From Brevundimonas terrae (lineage in GTDB: Bacteria > Pseudomonadota > Alphaproteobacteria > Caulobacterales > Caulobacteraceae): DNA of 64,000 bases. Made by a program: the position numbers and the translations under genes. The DNA lies in NCBI RefSeq assembly GCF_011761985.1, contig NZ_JAASQT010000001.1:868001-932000 (forward strand). Reading direction: 5' to 3'. Within the stretch, counting starts at the first letter, position 1. Each line of letters starts with the position of its first letter. Below are positions 10,504-19,700 of this stretch, one piece after another. The notes under the pieces were generated by a model. That model worked only from the letters and a program-made list of their open reading frames with translations. It was not told where the DNA came from and ran no database searches.

Positions 10504-10570
10504 TTATGTCGCATCAATCCGACATAATGTCTAATATTTTTGACTATTAGTCGTATTTTTCAGACATAAC
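10504..10570. promoter_or_regulatory. Inverted-repeat cluster (candidate operator) upstream of the membrane-protein/XRE pair
   Basis: TTATGTCG (10504-10511) and CGACATAA (10520-10527) form a perfect inverted repeat; GACATAATGTC (10521-10531) is a near palindrome; GACTATTAGTC (10542-10552) is a palindrome; GACATAA recurs at 10563-10569. The region is AT-rich unlike its surroundings. Repeated half sites next to an XRE gene suggest autoregulation, which is inference. Confidence 0.5.
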
Positions 10571-10581
10571 TTTGTTTGAGC

Positions 10582-11445
10582 TCAGGTTTTCTGGCAGGTC
10601 GGGCAGAAGAAGGTCGAGCGGCCACCTTGAACAATGCGGGCGATGGTGCCGGTGCAGTTTGTGGTTCTACAGGGCTGGTTCTCGCGGCCGTAGACATCAA
10701 AGCTGTGCTGGAAATAGCCTTGGCCGCCCTCGACATTGGCAAAGTCCTTGAGGGTGGAGCCACCGGCAAGGATGGCATCTTCCAGCACGCGGCGGACCTC
10801 GGCGGCCAGACGTTCCAGTCTCTGCGCGGAGACCTTGCCCGCTGGCACCTCGGGATGGATGCCCGAACGGTACAGGGCCTCGCACACATATATGTTGCCA
10901 AGGCCCGACACGATCGACTGGTCCAGCAGGCTGACCTTGATGTTCTGTTTGCGCCCCTTGAAGGCCTCGGCCAGATGCGCGCCCGAGAAATGGTTGCCCA
11001 GAGGCTCTGGCCCCAACTGTTTGAACCACGGGTGGTCATCCACCTGACCGGTTGGGATCAGGCCCATAAAGCCAAAGCGTCGGGCATCGGCATAGGCAAG
11101 ACGGGTCAACTGGCCGTTGATATCGGCACAGGCGACGAAATGCTCGTGCTTGCCAGTGACGGGCGGGGCATCCTCGAACCGGCCCAGTGGATCGCCATCC
11201 AGCGTAAAGCGTCCGGTCATGCCCAGATGGGTGATCCATGTCTCGCCGGTCGAGAGCGGCATCAGCAGATATTTGGCCCTGCGGTCGATGCGCAGGACCG
11301 TGGCACCTTCCAGCCGCTCGGTGAAGCGCTCGGGAAAGGGAAAGCGCAGATCGGGACGGCGGATCAGCACACGCGACAGACGCGCCCCCTCGGCAACGGG
11401 GGTCAGGCCACGGCGGACGGTTTCGACTTCGGGTAATTCGGGCAT
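10582..11445 (-). CDS. mutM: Formamidopyrimidine-DNA glycosylase
   Basis: Base-excision repair enzyme that removes 8-oxoguanine and ring-opened purines and nicks the abasic site. The start at ATG 11445 gives MPELPEVETVRRGL; after Met removal Pro2 is the catalytic Schiff-base residue and Glu3 follows, which fixes this start. The 287 residues include the RRAKYLL segment with the conserved lysine, and a C-terminal zinc finger of the pattern C-x4-C-x16-C-x2-C (QPCRTTNC ... FFCPTCQKT). The mutM-rpsT-dnaA neighbourhood is known in Caulobacter. Confidence 0.97.
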   Translation of the reverse strand: MPELPEVETVRRGLTPVAEGARLSRVLIRRPDLRFPFPERFTERLEGATVLRIDRRAKYLLMPLSTGETWITHLGMTGRFTLDGDPLGRFEDAPPVTGKHEHFVACADINGQLTRLAYADARRFGFMGLIPTGQVDDHPWFKQLGPEPLGNHFSGAHLAEAFKGRKQNIKVSLLDQSIVSGLGNIYVCEALYRSGIHPEVPAGKVSAQRLERLAAEVRRVLEDAILAGGSTLKDFANVEGGQGYFQHSFDVYGRENQPCRTTNCTGTIARIVQGGRSTFFCPTCQKT

Positions 11446-11577
11446 GTGACAAGAGTTAGGACGCCAGCCCGCCAAGGTGAAGCGGGCTTTCATCGGCGGT
11501 TGTCATTTTCCGGCTTTCAGGCGTAGCGTGGCCACCGGAAAATAGTGCGTCGCAGAGCGCAAGAAAGAGGATTGTCG

Positions 11578-13641
11578 ATGGCTGAAAGTGGCGCATCGCA
11601 ACACAAGCCTTCAGGGATCAAGCGGGTCGAACTGACAATCCGTGCCTTGATACTAGGCTGTTTGCTGGCGGCGGTGTTTACCGCGGCCAATACCTATCTG
11701 GGCCTGAAAGTCGGCCTGACCTTTGCCTCGGCCATTCCGGCAGCGGTCATTTCGATGGCGCTGCTGCGGGCCTTTAAAGGCTCGACCATCTGGGAAAACA
11801 TGACGGTCCAGACCGTCGCCTCGGTGGGCGGCGCGATGAGCTCGATCATCTTTGTCCTGCCCGGTCTGGTGATGATCGGCTGGTGGATGAACTTCCCCTT
11901 CTGGGAAAGTGTCGCCATCTGCGTTCTGGGCGGTGTGTTGGGGGTGACCTTCTCCATTCCTCTGCGCCGGACCCTCGTGACCAAGGGCGACCTGCCCTAT
12001 CCCGAAGGCGTTGCTGCAGCCGAGGTTCTGAAAGTCGGCTCGCCGGGTGAAGAACAGAGCGAGTCCGCCGTTCGCGAGAACAGGTCGGGCCTGTGGGTGG
12101 TGGTCGGCGGGGCGTTGGCCTCGTCGGTATTCGGTTATCTGGCCGCGGCCAAGGTATTTGCCGAACAGACAGCGGCCTTCTTCAAGCTTCCGACCGCATT
12201 GGGTGGCGGGGCGACCGGTATCGGTTTTTCCATGCAGTTTGCCCTGCTGGGCGCAGGTCACCTGATCGGTCTGGCTGTGGGCCTGACCCAGTTGTTCGGT
12301 CTGGCTCTGGCCTGGTTGATCTTTGTGCCGATCCTGACCTCGGGGGCCTATATTGACTGGTCCACGGCGCAAGGATTGTCGACGGTCGCCGCGGGCGTGC
12401 CTGCCGATGCCGGTGCGCAGGGACTGGCCATGGCTGTCTGGTCGCAGGAAGTGCGCTTTATCGGTGCGGGCGTGATCGGTGTGGCCGCTCTGTGGACGCT
12501 GGCCAAGCTGGCCGGTCCGCTGGTGGCGGGTCTGGCCTCGGCCTTTGCGGCGCAGGACAAGCGCGCCCATGGCGAGACGCTGGACCTGACCGAGCAGGAC
12601 ATTCCGATCAAGATGGTCGGCCTGCTGTCGCTGGTGGCGCTGGTGGGTATTGCCGTGCTGCTGGCCGTGTTTGCCCAAGGCACTGTGCTGGCCGACCATA
12701 CGGCTCTGCTGGTGGTGGGCGGTCTGGCCTATGTGGTGGTGATCGGTTTCGCGGTTGCGGCCATCTGCGGCTACATGGCCGGTCTGATCGGTTCGTCCAA
12801 CAGCCCCGTTTCGGGCGTGGGTATTCTGGCCATCGTCATTGCCTCGCTGCTGATGCTGGGCGTTCTGGCCATTGCCAATGTGCCTGCCGATCCGTCGGTC
12901 ATTGCCTTTGCGCTGGTGGTGACGGCGGTGGTGTTTGCCGTGGCAGTCATTTCCAATGACAACCTGCAAGACCTGAAAACCGGCCAACTGGTCGAGGCGA
13001 CGCCGTGGCGCCAGCAGACCGCGCTTCTAGTCGGTGTGGTCGCTGGTTCGCTGGTCATCCCGTTCGTACTGGACATGATGAACCAGGCCTTTGGCTTTGA
13101 AGGCGGCCCGCCCGCCATCGTCGAAGGCGCACAAACGCTGGCTGCACCTCAGGCCACCCTGATCTCGGCTCTGGCCAAGGGCGTCATCAGCGGCGATCTG
13201 CGCTGGGACCTGATCGGCGTGGGCGGAGCCATCGGTGTGGGGATCATCATTCTGGATGTCATCCTGCGCCGTGCTACCAAGGACCGGATGAAGCTGCCGC
13301 CTCTTGCTGCGGGTATCGGTGTCTATCTGCCCGCCTATGTCACCACCATGCTGGTGATCGGTGCGCTGGTGGGCTGGTTCTATGACAAGGCCATTGCCTC
13401 GACCCGCTTTGCCGATGTGGGACGCCGTATGGGCGTGCTGCTGGCCTCGGGTCTGATCGTTGGTGAAAGCCTGTTCGGCGTCTTTACGGCTGCCGTCATT
13501 GTCTCCACCCGCAACGAAGCCCCGTTCGCCCTGATCGGCGAAGGTGGCGCATGGCCAGCCATGTGGGCGGGTCTGGTGGTGTTCGCGCTGATGGTGTTTG
13601 GCCTTTATCGCTGGACCATGAGCCGCTCTGCCAAGGTGTAG
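11578..13641 (+). CDS. OPT-family oligopeptide transporter
   Basis: Polytopic inner-membrane transporter of the oligopeptide transporter family. The 687 residues contain about 15 hydrophobic segments, with the family's opening ELTIRALILGCLLAAVFTAA and NTYLGLKVGLTFASAIPAAV, and the YPEGVAAAEVLKVG loop typical of bacterial OPT members. ATG 11578 is chosen over an upstream GTG because AAGAAAGAGG lies at good spacing before it. Substrate is probably small peptides or a peptide-like metal chelate; this cannot be decided from sequence. It stands alone, convergent with the LysR gene only three bases beyond its stop. Confidence 0.93.
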   Translation: MAESGASQHKPSGIKRVELTIRALILGCLLAAVFTAANTYLGLKVGLTFASAIPAAVISMALLRAFKGSTIWENMTVQTVASVGGAMSSIIFVLPGLVMIGWWMNFPFWESVAICVLGGVLGVTFSIPLRRTLVTKGDLPYPEGVAAAEVLKVGSPGEEQSESAVRENRSGLWVVVGGALASSVFGYLAAAKVFAEQTAAFFKLPTALGGGATGIGFSMQFALLGAGHLIGLAVGLTQLFGLALAWLIFVPILTSGAYIDWSTAQGLSTVAAGVPADAGAQGLAMAVWSQEVRFIGAGVIGVAALWTLAKLAGPLVAGLASAFAAQDKRAHGETLDLTEQDIPIKMVGLLSLVALVGIAVLLAVFAQGTVLADHTALLVVGGLAYVVVIGFAVAAICGYMAGLIGSSNSPVSGVGILAIVIASLLMLGVLAIANVPADPSVIAFALVVTAVVFAVAVISNDNLQDLKTGQLVEATPWRQQTALLVGVVAGSLVIPFVLDMMNQAFGFEGGPPAIVEGAQTLAAPQATLISALAKGVISGDLRWDLIGVGGAIGVGIIILDVILRRATKDRMKLPPLAAGIGVYLPAYVTTMLVIGALVGWFYDKAIASTRFADVGRRMGVLLASGLIVGESLFGVFTAAVIVSTRNEAPFALIGEGGAWPAMWAGLVVFALMVFGLYRWTMSRSAKV

Positions 13642-13644
13642 GGC

Positions 13645-14517
13645 CTAAAGGGCGGCCGCCAAAGCGCTGGCCGCCCGACTGGGACTGCGTTCCTTGTGTT
13701 TCAAAAGATGAAACGGCCGCTCGGGCATTTCCAGCGGCAAGCGGACCAGCCGTCCGGCCTCGATCAGAGGTCGGGCGGCCAGTTCCGAAATACAGGTCAC
13801 CAATGTGCTGGCCGCCACCGCCGTCAGAATGGCTTCGTTCGACGGCAGAACCATCGAAACCTGTAACTGGTCGGCGCTCATGCCTTGGGGCAGGGCATTG
13901 GTGAACTCGCTGCGCGTGCCGGAGCCCTCTTCGCGCAAGGCCCAGTTCAGACCGGCAAGACTTGTGGCGGTCAGGATGTTGTCCTGTAGGGCCAGCGGGT
14001 GGTCGGGGCTGGCGGCGATAATCAGACGGTCGGCACCGACCTGCTGGCGCGACAAACGCGGCGCGTCCTCGGCCCCTTCGATCAGGCCCAGTTCGGCCTC
14101 TCCCGATGTCACCGCCTCGATCACCCTGTGGGTGTTGCCGATAGACAATTGCAGGTCGATACCGGGGTTGGCCTGCTGAAAGGCGGCCATGCGCTGGGGC
14201 AGCCAATAGGCTCCGATAGTCTGGCTGGCATGGATGCGCACCAAACCCCGACGCAGGCCCGCCAGATCATCCAGCAGGCTCTGGGCGGCCTCGGCGCGGT
14301 TCAGCACAGCGCGTGCCTCGGGCAAAAAAGCTTCGCCGACCGTATTCAGCACCAGTCCGCGCCCCACACGATCAAATAGACGCGTGCCGTGGCGGGTCTC
14401 CAGCGCGGTAATGGCGGCACTGACGGCGGACTGGGTCAGGTTCAGTGCCTCGGCGGCGCGCGTCATATGCTGGCGCTCGGCGACGGCGACAAAGATACGG
14501 AGCTGTTCGAGGGTCAT
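13645..14517 (-). CDS. LysR-type transcriptional regulator (YeiE-like)
   Basis: A 290-residue LysR protein. The winged HTH occupies residues 1-60 (MTLEQLRIFVAVAERQHMTR, then ALNLTQSAVSAAITALE), followed by the two-lobed effector domain. It is divergent from a YeiH-type exporter gene, the same arrangement as yeiE-yeiH in enterobacteria, where the regulator responds to sulfite. By analogy it probably controls the exporter; the effector here is inferred. It converges with the OPT transporter gene. Confidence 0.92.
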   Translation of the reverse strand: MTLEQLRIFVAVAERQHMTRAAEALNLTQSAVSAAITALETRHGTRLFDRVGRGLVLNTVGEAFLPEARAVLNRAEAAQSLLDDLAGLRRGLVRIHASQTIGAYWLPQRMAAFQQANPGIDLQLSIGNTHRVIEAVTSGEAELGLIEGAEDAPRLSRQQVGADRLIIAASPDHPLALQDNILTATSLAGLNWALREEGSGTRSEFTNALPQGMSADQLQVSMVLPSNEAILTAVAASTLVTCISELAARPLIEAGRLVRLPLEMPERPFHLLKHKERSPSRAASALAAAL

Positions 14518-14597
14518 GCGTAATCAATCGAATTTAACGATCATTAAATCAACAACTATGCGTTAGATTGATGATTGAACCGGTGGGATAGAGGGGC
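14518..14597. promoter_or_regulatory. Divergent promoter region of LysR regulator and YeiH-type exporter
   Basis: This 80-base AT-rich gap contains TAATCAATC (14521-14529) and GATTGATGATTGA (14666-type half site at 14566-14578) in opposite orientation, compatible with a LysR T-N11-A type binding site near both start codons. Support is positional. Confidence 0.4.
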
Positions 14598-15662
14598 ATG
14601 ACCCATACGGCCCCTGTTCAGACTCCTACCTCCGCCTCCGGTTCACGACTGATGGCCCTTCTGCCAGGTGTGGCCTTGAGCGCGTTGGTGGCGCTGGTGG
14701 CCTTTGGCCTTCAGAAGCTGGAACTGGCGGTGCTGGGCTTTGCGTGGGTTGAAGCCTTGGTGCTGGCCATCCTGCTGGGGGCGGCGATACGCATCTTCTG
14801 GTCGCCATCGGCCCGCTGGATGTCAGGCATCCGTTTCAGCGCTAAGACCGTGCTGGAAGTAGCCGTCGCACTTTTGGGAGCAACGGTATCCGGAGCAGCG
14901 GTTGCCGCCCTCGGCCCTTGGCTGTTGCTGGCCATTATGGGCGTGGTCGTGGTGGCGATTGTCGCGGGCTATGCCATTGGTCGTGCCTTTGGCCTGCCCC
15001 ATGCGATGGCGCTGCTGGTGGCTTGTGGCAATGCCATCTGCGGTAACTCGGCCATTGCCGCCATTGCGCCGACTATTGAGGCCGAGGGCGAGGACGTGGC
15101 CGCCGCCATCGGCTTTACGGCGGTTCTGGGTATTGCCGTGGTATTGCTGGTGCCGGTGGTGGGCAGCCTTTTGGGCTATAATGCCACGGGGGTCGGGGTG
15201 CTGGCGGGTCTGACCGTCTATGCTGTGCCGCAGGTTCTGGCCGCGGCCTCGCCCGCCGGAGCGGTCGCCATCCAGACGGGGGCCGTGGTCAAGCTGGTGC
15301 GGGTGCTGATGCTGGGGCCGGTGACACTGGTTCTGGGCCTGATGCATGCGGGCCACGCCCGACGCGAAGGTCGCACCAGCGGCAAGAAACTCAAACTGTC
15401 CCAACTCGTGCCGTGGTTCATCGTCGTGTTTCTGGTGCTGATGGGGCTGCGCTCCTTGGGCGTGATCCCAGAGGTCGTGCTGGTGCCGCTGGACCATGCG
15501 GTCACGGTAATGACCGTGGTCGCCATGGCCGGACTGGGCCTGATGGTTGACCCGCGCTCTGTCGCCCGTGCGGGACCGCGCGTGGCCGCTGTGGCTGCGA
15601 TTTCGGCCTTGATGATTGGCGGCTTTGCCGTGGCGACAATTGCGCTTTTGGGCCTCGGCTAA
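14598..15662 (+). CDS. YeiH-family putative sulfate/sulfite exporter
   Basis: Membrane protein of 354 residues from the UPF0324/YeiH family, with about ten hydrophobic segments. Characteristic stretches are the glycine/alanine-rich helix after SAKTVLEVAVALLGATVSGA and the CGNAICGNSAIAAIAP motif, a family hallmark. The family is annotated as putative sulfate exporters, but biochemical proof is thin. Control by the divergent LysR gene is likely. No clear terminator follows; typA begins about 160 bases downstream. Confidence 0.9.
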   Translation: MTHTAPVQTPTSASGSRLMALLPGVALSALVALVAFGLQKLELAVLGFAWVEALVLAILLGAAIRIFWSPSARWMSGIRFSAKTVLEVAVALLGATVSGAAVAALGPWLLLAIMGVVVVAIVAGYAIGRAFGLPHAMALLVACGNAICGNSAIAAIAPTIEAEGEDVAAAIGFTAVLGIAVVLLVPVVGSLLGYNATGVGVLAGLTVYAVPQVLAAASPAGAVAIQTGAVVKLVRVLMLGPVTLVLGLMHAGHARREGRTSGKKLKLSQLVPWFIVVFLVLMGLRSLGVIPEVVLVPLDHAVTVMTVVAMAGLGLMVDPRSVARAGPRVAAVAAISALMIGGFAVATIALLGLG

Positions 15663-15820
15663 GCTTCGCTCATATTAGACCGTTTTGTGACCATCTAACC
15701 CCCGCTCTAGCCTTTTGGCTTCCGGCACTGTAATAGGCGCACCGAAATCCTTCCCATATCTGCATCTTGTTGCAGCGGCGCGGGCCTCCCGTGACCGAAC
15801 ACAGTCCGCCCGAGCCCGAA

Positions 15821-17650
15821 ATGAACCTTCGTAACGTCGCTATTATCGCACACGTTGACCACGGCAAGACGACCATGGTTGACGCCCTTCTGTCCCAGTC
15901 CGGCATCTTCCGCGCCAATGAGGCGACCACGGAACGCGCCATGGACTCCGGCGATCAGGAAAAAGAGCGCGGTATCACCATTCTTGCCAAGTGCACGTCC
16001 ATCCAGTGGAACGGCAAGACCGGCGAAACCCGCATCAACATCATCGACACCCCGGGTCACGCCGACTTCGGTGGTGAGGTTGAACGTATCCTCGGCATGG
16101 TGGACGGCTGCGTCCTGCTGGTTGACGCCGAAGAAGGCGTGATGCCGCAAACCAAGTTCGTGCTGACCAAGGCCCTGCGTATGGGCCTGCGTCCGATCCT
16201 GTGCATCAACAAGGTTGACCGCGCACACGCCGATCCGGACCGCGTTCTGAACGAAACCTTCGACCTGTTCGCTGCACTGGGTGCCACCGACGAGCAACTC
16301 GACTTCCCGGTGATTTACGCATCGGGCCGTTCGGGCTGGGCCTCGATGGACTTCAACAATCCGAAGGACAACCTGCACGACCTGTACGAACTGATCGTAG
16401 AGCACGTTCCGGCACCCAAGGCTCAAGAACGCGTCAACGAGCCGTTCCAGATCCTGAACGTTCTGATCGAGTCCGACCCGTTCCTGGGCCGCATCCTGAC
16501 GGGCCGTATCCACTCGGGTAAGGCTGTTCCGGGCATGGCCATCAAGGCTCTGGACCGCAACGGCAAGCAGATCGAACAAGGCCGTATCACCAAGGTTCTG
16601 GCCTTCCGTGGCCTGAAGCGTCAGCCGGTGGACGAAGCCGAAGCGGGCGATATCGTCGCCATCGCCGGTATGTCCAAGGCAACCGTGGCCGACACCCTGT
16701 GCGCTCTGGAAGTCAACGAAGCCCTGCCGGCCCTGCCGATCGATCCGCCGACCATCTCGATGACTGTGGGCGTGAACGACAGCCCGCTGGCTGGCCGTGA
16801 AGGCGACAAGGTCCAGTCGCGCGTCATTCGTGACCGCCTGATGAAGGAAGCCGAAGCCAACGTCGCGATCCGCATCACCGAAACCCAGGGCTCGGACGCC
16901 TATGAAGTCGCCGGTCGTGGCGAACTGCAACTGGGCGTTCTGATCGAGAACATGCGCCGCGAAGGTTTCGAACTGTCGATCTCGCGTCCGCGCGTGGTTT
17001 ATCAGAAGGACGAGAACGGCCAGCTGATGGAGCCGATCGAAGACGTCATGATCGACGTGGACGAAGAGTTCTCGGGCATCGTTATCGAAAAGCTGTCGGC
17101 CCGTAAGGCTGAAATGACCGATATGGGCCCGTCGGGTGCAGGTAAGACCCGCATCCAGCTGAAATGCCCGTCGCGTTCGCTGATCGGTTATCAGGGCGAG
17201 TTCCTGACCGATACCCGTGGTTCGGGCGTGCTGAACCGCGTCTTCTCGCACTATGAAGCGCACAAGGGTTCGATCGAAGGCCGCCTGAAGGGCGTTCTGG
17301 TCTCGAACTCGGACGGTGACACCGCAGCCTATGCTCTGTGGAACCTCGAAGAGCGCGGCGTGATGTTCGTCGGTGCTGGTGAAAAGACCTATCAGGGCAT
17401 GATCATCGGCGAGAACAGCCGTTGGGACGACCTGGACGTCAACCCGATCAAGGGCAAGCAACTGACCAACGTTCGCGCCTCGGGCAAGGACGAAGCCGTT
17501 CGCCTGACCCCGCCGCGCAAGATGTCGCTGGAACAGGCCATCGCCTATATCGAAGAAGACGAACTGGTCGAGGTGACCCCGAAGAACATCCGTCTTCGCA
17601 AGGAAATCCTGAACCCGTCGTTCCGCAAGAAGCGCCAGAAGCCTGAGTAA
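15821..17650 (+). CDS. typA: Translational GTPase TypA/BipA
   Basis: Ribosome-binding GTPase related to elongation factor G, involved in ribosome assembly and stress adaptation. The start at ATG 15821 (MNLRNVAIIAHVDHGKTTMV) matches the family; in-frame TTG and GTG codons lie upstream but add unrelated sequence. G1 is HVDHGKTT (11-18), the switch region contains EKERGITILAK, G3 is DTPGHADFGGEVER, and the C-terminal domain includes the TypA signature GVMFVGAGEKTYQGMIIGE. The length is 609 residues, as expected. A strong terminator follows at once, so it is monocistronic or the end of an operon. Confidence 0.97.
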   Translation: MNLRNVAIIAHVDHGKTTMVDALLSQSGIFRANEATTERAMDSGDQEKERGITILAKCTSIQWNGKTGETRINIIDTPGHADFGGEVERILGMVDGCVLLVDAEEGVMPQTKFVLTKALRMGLRPILCINKVDRAHADPDRVLNETFDLFAALGATDEQLDFPVIYASGRSGWASMDFNNPKDNLHDLYELIVEHVPAPKAQERVNEPFQILNVLIESDPFLGRILTGRIHSGKAVPGMAIKALDRNGKQIEQGRITKVLAFRGLKRQPVDEAEAGDIVAIAGMSKATVADTLCALEVNEALPALPIDPPTISMTVGVNDSPLAGREGDKVQSRVIRDRLMKEAEANVAIRITETQGSDAYEVAGRGELQLGVLIENMRREGFELSISRPRVVYQKDENGQLMEPIEDVMIDVDEEFSGIVIEKLSARKAEMTDMGPSGAGKTRIQLKCPSRSLIGYQGEFLTDTRGSGVLNRVFSHYEAHKGSIEGRLKGVLVSNSDGDTAAYALWNLEERGVMFVGAGEKTYQGMIIGENSRWDDLDVNPIKGKQLTNVRASGKDEAVRLTPPRKMSLEQAIAYIEEDELVEVTPKNIRLRKEILNPSFRKKRQKPE

Positions 17651-17668
17651 GCTTTAGCTTACGAAGTC

Positions 17669-17698
17669 AGGGGCGGCTCGAAAGAGCCGCCCCTTTTT
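17669..17698 (+). terminator. Intrinsic terminator of typA
   Basis: GGGGCGGCTC (17670-17679) and GAGCCGCCCC (17684-17693) form a ten-pair stem with a GAAA tetraloop followed by TTTTT. Confidence 0.95.
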
Positions 17699-17734
17699 CG
17701 TGCGCGTCAGCTTACTCGGGTTTTTTGCTTTGTC

Positions 17735-17816
17735 CCTTAGGCGTGCCGCTTTGCGGCTCGCTACCAAGGACGTTTGGCCTCTAACGCTCGCCCCGCAGGG
17801 GCTTGCTGCTTGAGGG
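17735..17816 (+). repeat. Tandem pair of intergenic hairpin repeats (one degenerate)
   Basis: The clear copy (17782-17816) reads TAACGCTC, then stem GCCCC-GCA-GGGGC (17790-17802), then TTGCTGCTTGAGG. Exactly 45 bases upstream is a degenerate copy with stem GCCGC-TTT-GCGGC (17745-17757) followed by TCGCTACC. The same element is found at 26264-26348, 50943-50978 and 62727-62762, always between genes. Confidence 0.7.
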
Positions 17817-17872
17817 GCAGGAAAGGGAGCGCGGGTGTCTGTGTTTGGTGCTGTGTTGCAGGTGGGGGTTGC

Positions 17873-19534
17873 CTACTTCTTTAGGCCCAGCAGGCCCAGC
17901 CAGCCCTTGCTGGTGAGCAGGGCAACGTCCAGCAGGGCCAGAGGCAGTGGCGTGGTGGTGCTGGCGGCAATGAATTTCGGGCGCCAGTTGGGGCCGAACT
18001 TGCTTTTATAGGCCCGCAGTCCCTGAAAGCCGTAAATGGCGTTGGCTTCTTCAAAGATGAGAGCACCCACGCGGGCAAAGACCGGCGAGGTGCGGCGGTC
18101 CTCAAGACCCGATAGCGGGGCCATGCCGAGATCCAGATGATCGATGCCCGTTTCGCGGCACCACTGGGCGATGCGCGTGAACATATAGTCCATCACCCCG
18201 TGCGGACCGTCGGGCGTATAACGCATCAGGTCGATCATGGCTTCCTTGTTGCCCGCCCCCATCAGCAGGTTGGAAAAGGCGATCAGCCGGCCTTCCTCGC
18301 GCACAATGGCGACGGGACATGCGTTCAGATAATCGATGTCGAACCGGCCCAGCGAAAACTCTTTTTCGGAGCCCTCATGATGCGCCAGCCACGCATCGGA
18401 TATGGCGCGAAGTTCCTTGGCGATGGCGTGGCTTTCACCCGGTTGTAGCACCGAGAACTGTGAGCCGCTGCGCTCGGCGCGGTTGACGGCGGTTCTCAGG
18501 TTCTGCTTGCCCTTGCCCTCGGTCGAGAAACAGTGGGTCGGCACCACGGCGGCCTCTCCGACCTTGCGGACGGCCAGACCCAGAGTGGCCAGATCGGCCA
18601 GCAGGGTTTCACTAACCGAATAGAAGACCGGCGAGCCGCCATAGCTGTCGGCCAGTTCGGCAAACGACCACAACAGTTCCAAACGCTCCGATATCAATCC
18701 CGCCGGTTCGCCCATGGCGATCCAGCGGCGTCCGCGCACGCGATAAGCCAGAAAACTCTGTCGGGACGGCGAAAACAGCAGCGCCTTGTCACCCAATAGC
18801 GCCAGACGGGCCTCGGGCGAGGCCACCTCGGCGGACATCAGGGCCTGACGGGCGCTCTCGACCTCGGCGGGGCTGGCAGGGCCGTGGCTACGCGCACCGG
18901 GGGCCGATAACAGCGAGCGGAAGGCCACCACCAGCGTCAGAATGGACAGCACCACGACAGCCCGCAGGAAGCCCGAGGCCTGACTGTCCGTTAGGAAGGA
19001 CCACCACAACTCGTCCTGATAGGGGATTTCGCGATAGGCGAAAAAGCCGAGCCAGATCATGGCAATCACCGCCGCCACCAGCATCAATAGCCAGCCGGGG
19101 CGCAAGGGCTCTCCCAGTCGCGAGCGGCGGTTAAAGGCCGGACGGCAAGGCCATAGCAGGGCCGCCACCATCAGCAGCTCAATGGCCTGAATAATATTCA
19201 AACCCTTGAGGACAGAAAAAATCGCGCCGCCGATCAGGGCCAGCAGGGCGGCATAATAGGCCCCGCGCCTGCGTCGCCACAGCCCTGCCGAGATGAACAA
19301 AAGCAGGAAGCCGGTAATGCTGGCGGCGAAATGGCTGAGATCGATAATGGCCGGCTCGGCCCAGCGACCCAGCGCGTGCAGCCGGTCGTTAAATTCCGGA
19401 GTCACAGCCGATAGCAGGATGAGGCCCCCCAGCAAGAAAGAGGCGACGGCAAAAAGCTGTGGCGTCAGCTCATAGGCCAGCCCGCCGAGGCGGCGTGCGA
19501 TGCGGGGCAGGTTCTGGCTTTTCTTTTGGGTCAT
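17873..19534 (-). CDS. MprF-like phosphatidylglycerol aminoacyltransferase, short form
   Basis: A 553-residue protein with about six N-terminal membrane helices (roughly 25-45, 64-84, 92-108, 112-128, 148-168, 188-206) and a cytoplasmic DUF2156 domain (about 235-535) of the lysylphosphatidylglycerol synthetase type, with FSVSETL-like and MDYMFTRIAQWCRETGIDHLDLG segments (the latter starts near residue 450). Full MprF proteins carry 14 helices including a flippase; this one lacks that part. It probably transfers an amino acid from tRNA to a membrane lipid, altering surface charge. The amino acid and lipid are not readable from sequence. Confidence 0.85.
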   Translation of the reverse strand: MTQKKSQNLPRIARRLGGLAYELTPQLFAVASFLLGGLILLSAVTPEFNDRLHALGRWAEPAIIDLSHFAASITGFLLLFISAGLWRRRRGAYYAALLALIGGAIFSVLKGLNIIQAIELLMVAALLWPCRPAFNRRSRLGEPLRPGWLLMLVAAVIAMIWLGFFAYREIPYQDELWWSFLTDSQASGFLRAVVVLSILTLVVAFRSLLSAPGARSHGPASPAEVESARQALMSAEVASPEARLALLGDKALLFSPSRQSFLAYRVRGRRWIAMGEPAGLISERLELLWSFAELADSYGGSPVFYSVSETLLADLATLGLAVRKVGEAAVVPTHCFSTEGKGKQNLRTAVNRAERSGSQFSVLQPGESHAIAKELRAISDAWLAHHEGSEKEFSLGRFDIDYLNACPVAIVREEGRLIAFSNLLMGAGNKEAMIDLMRYTPDGPHGVMDYMFTRIAQWCRETGIDHLDLGMAPLSGLEDRRTSPVFARVGALIFEEANAIYGFQGLRAYKSKFGPNWRPKFIAASTTTPLPLALLDVALLTSKGWLGLLGLKK

Positions 19535-19700
19535 GCGAAGCGGGCGACAAGAGGGGCAGGAATTGGAAATGAGACGGCGTGCCGTTTTTTGGGGCCATCC
19601 GTGGCTCGTCCAAGGTCATTTTAAGGCAGGGGAAACAAATATTTACACGAGGTGTTCACTATCTTGCGAGCGTCAGGTCTCGCTAAACTAGGAGTTAGAC

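Noticed and set aside
15707..17461. 584-codon minus-strand frame over typA
   Set aside because: Antisense shadow of a strongly conserved GTPase gene; composition is low-complexity His/Gln/Val rich and there is no ribosome-binding site.
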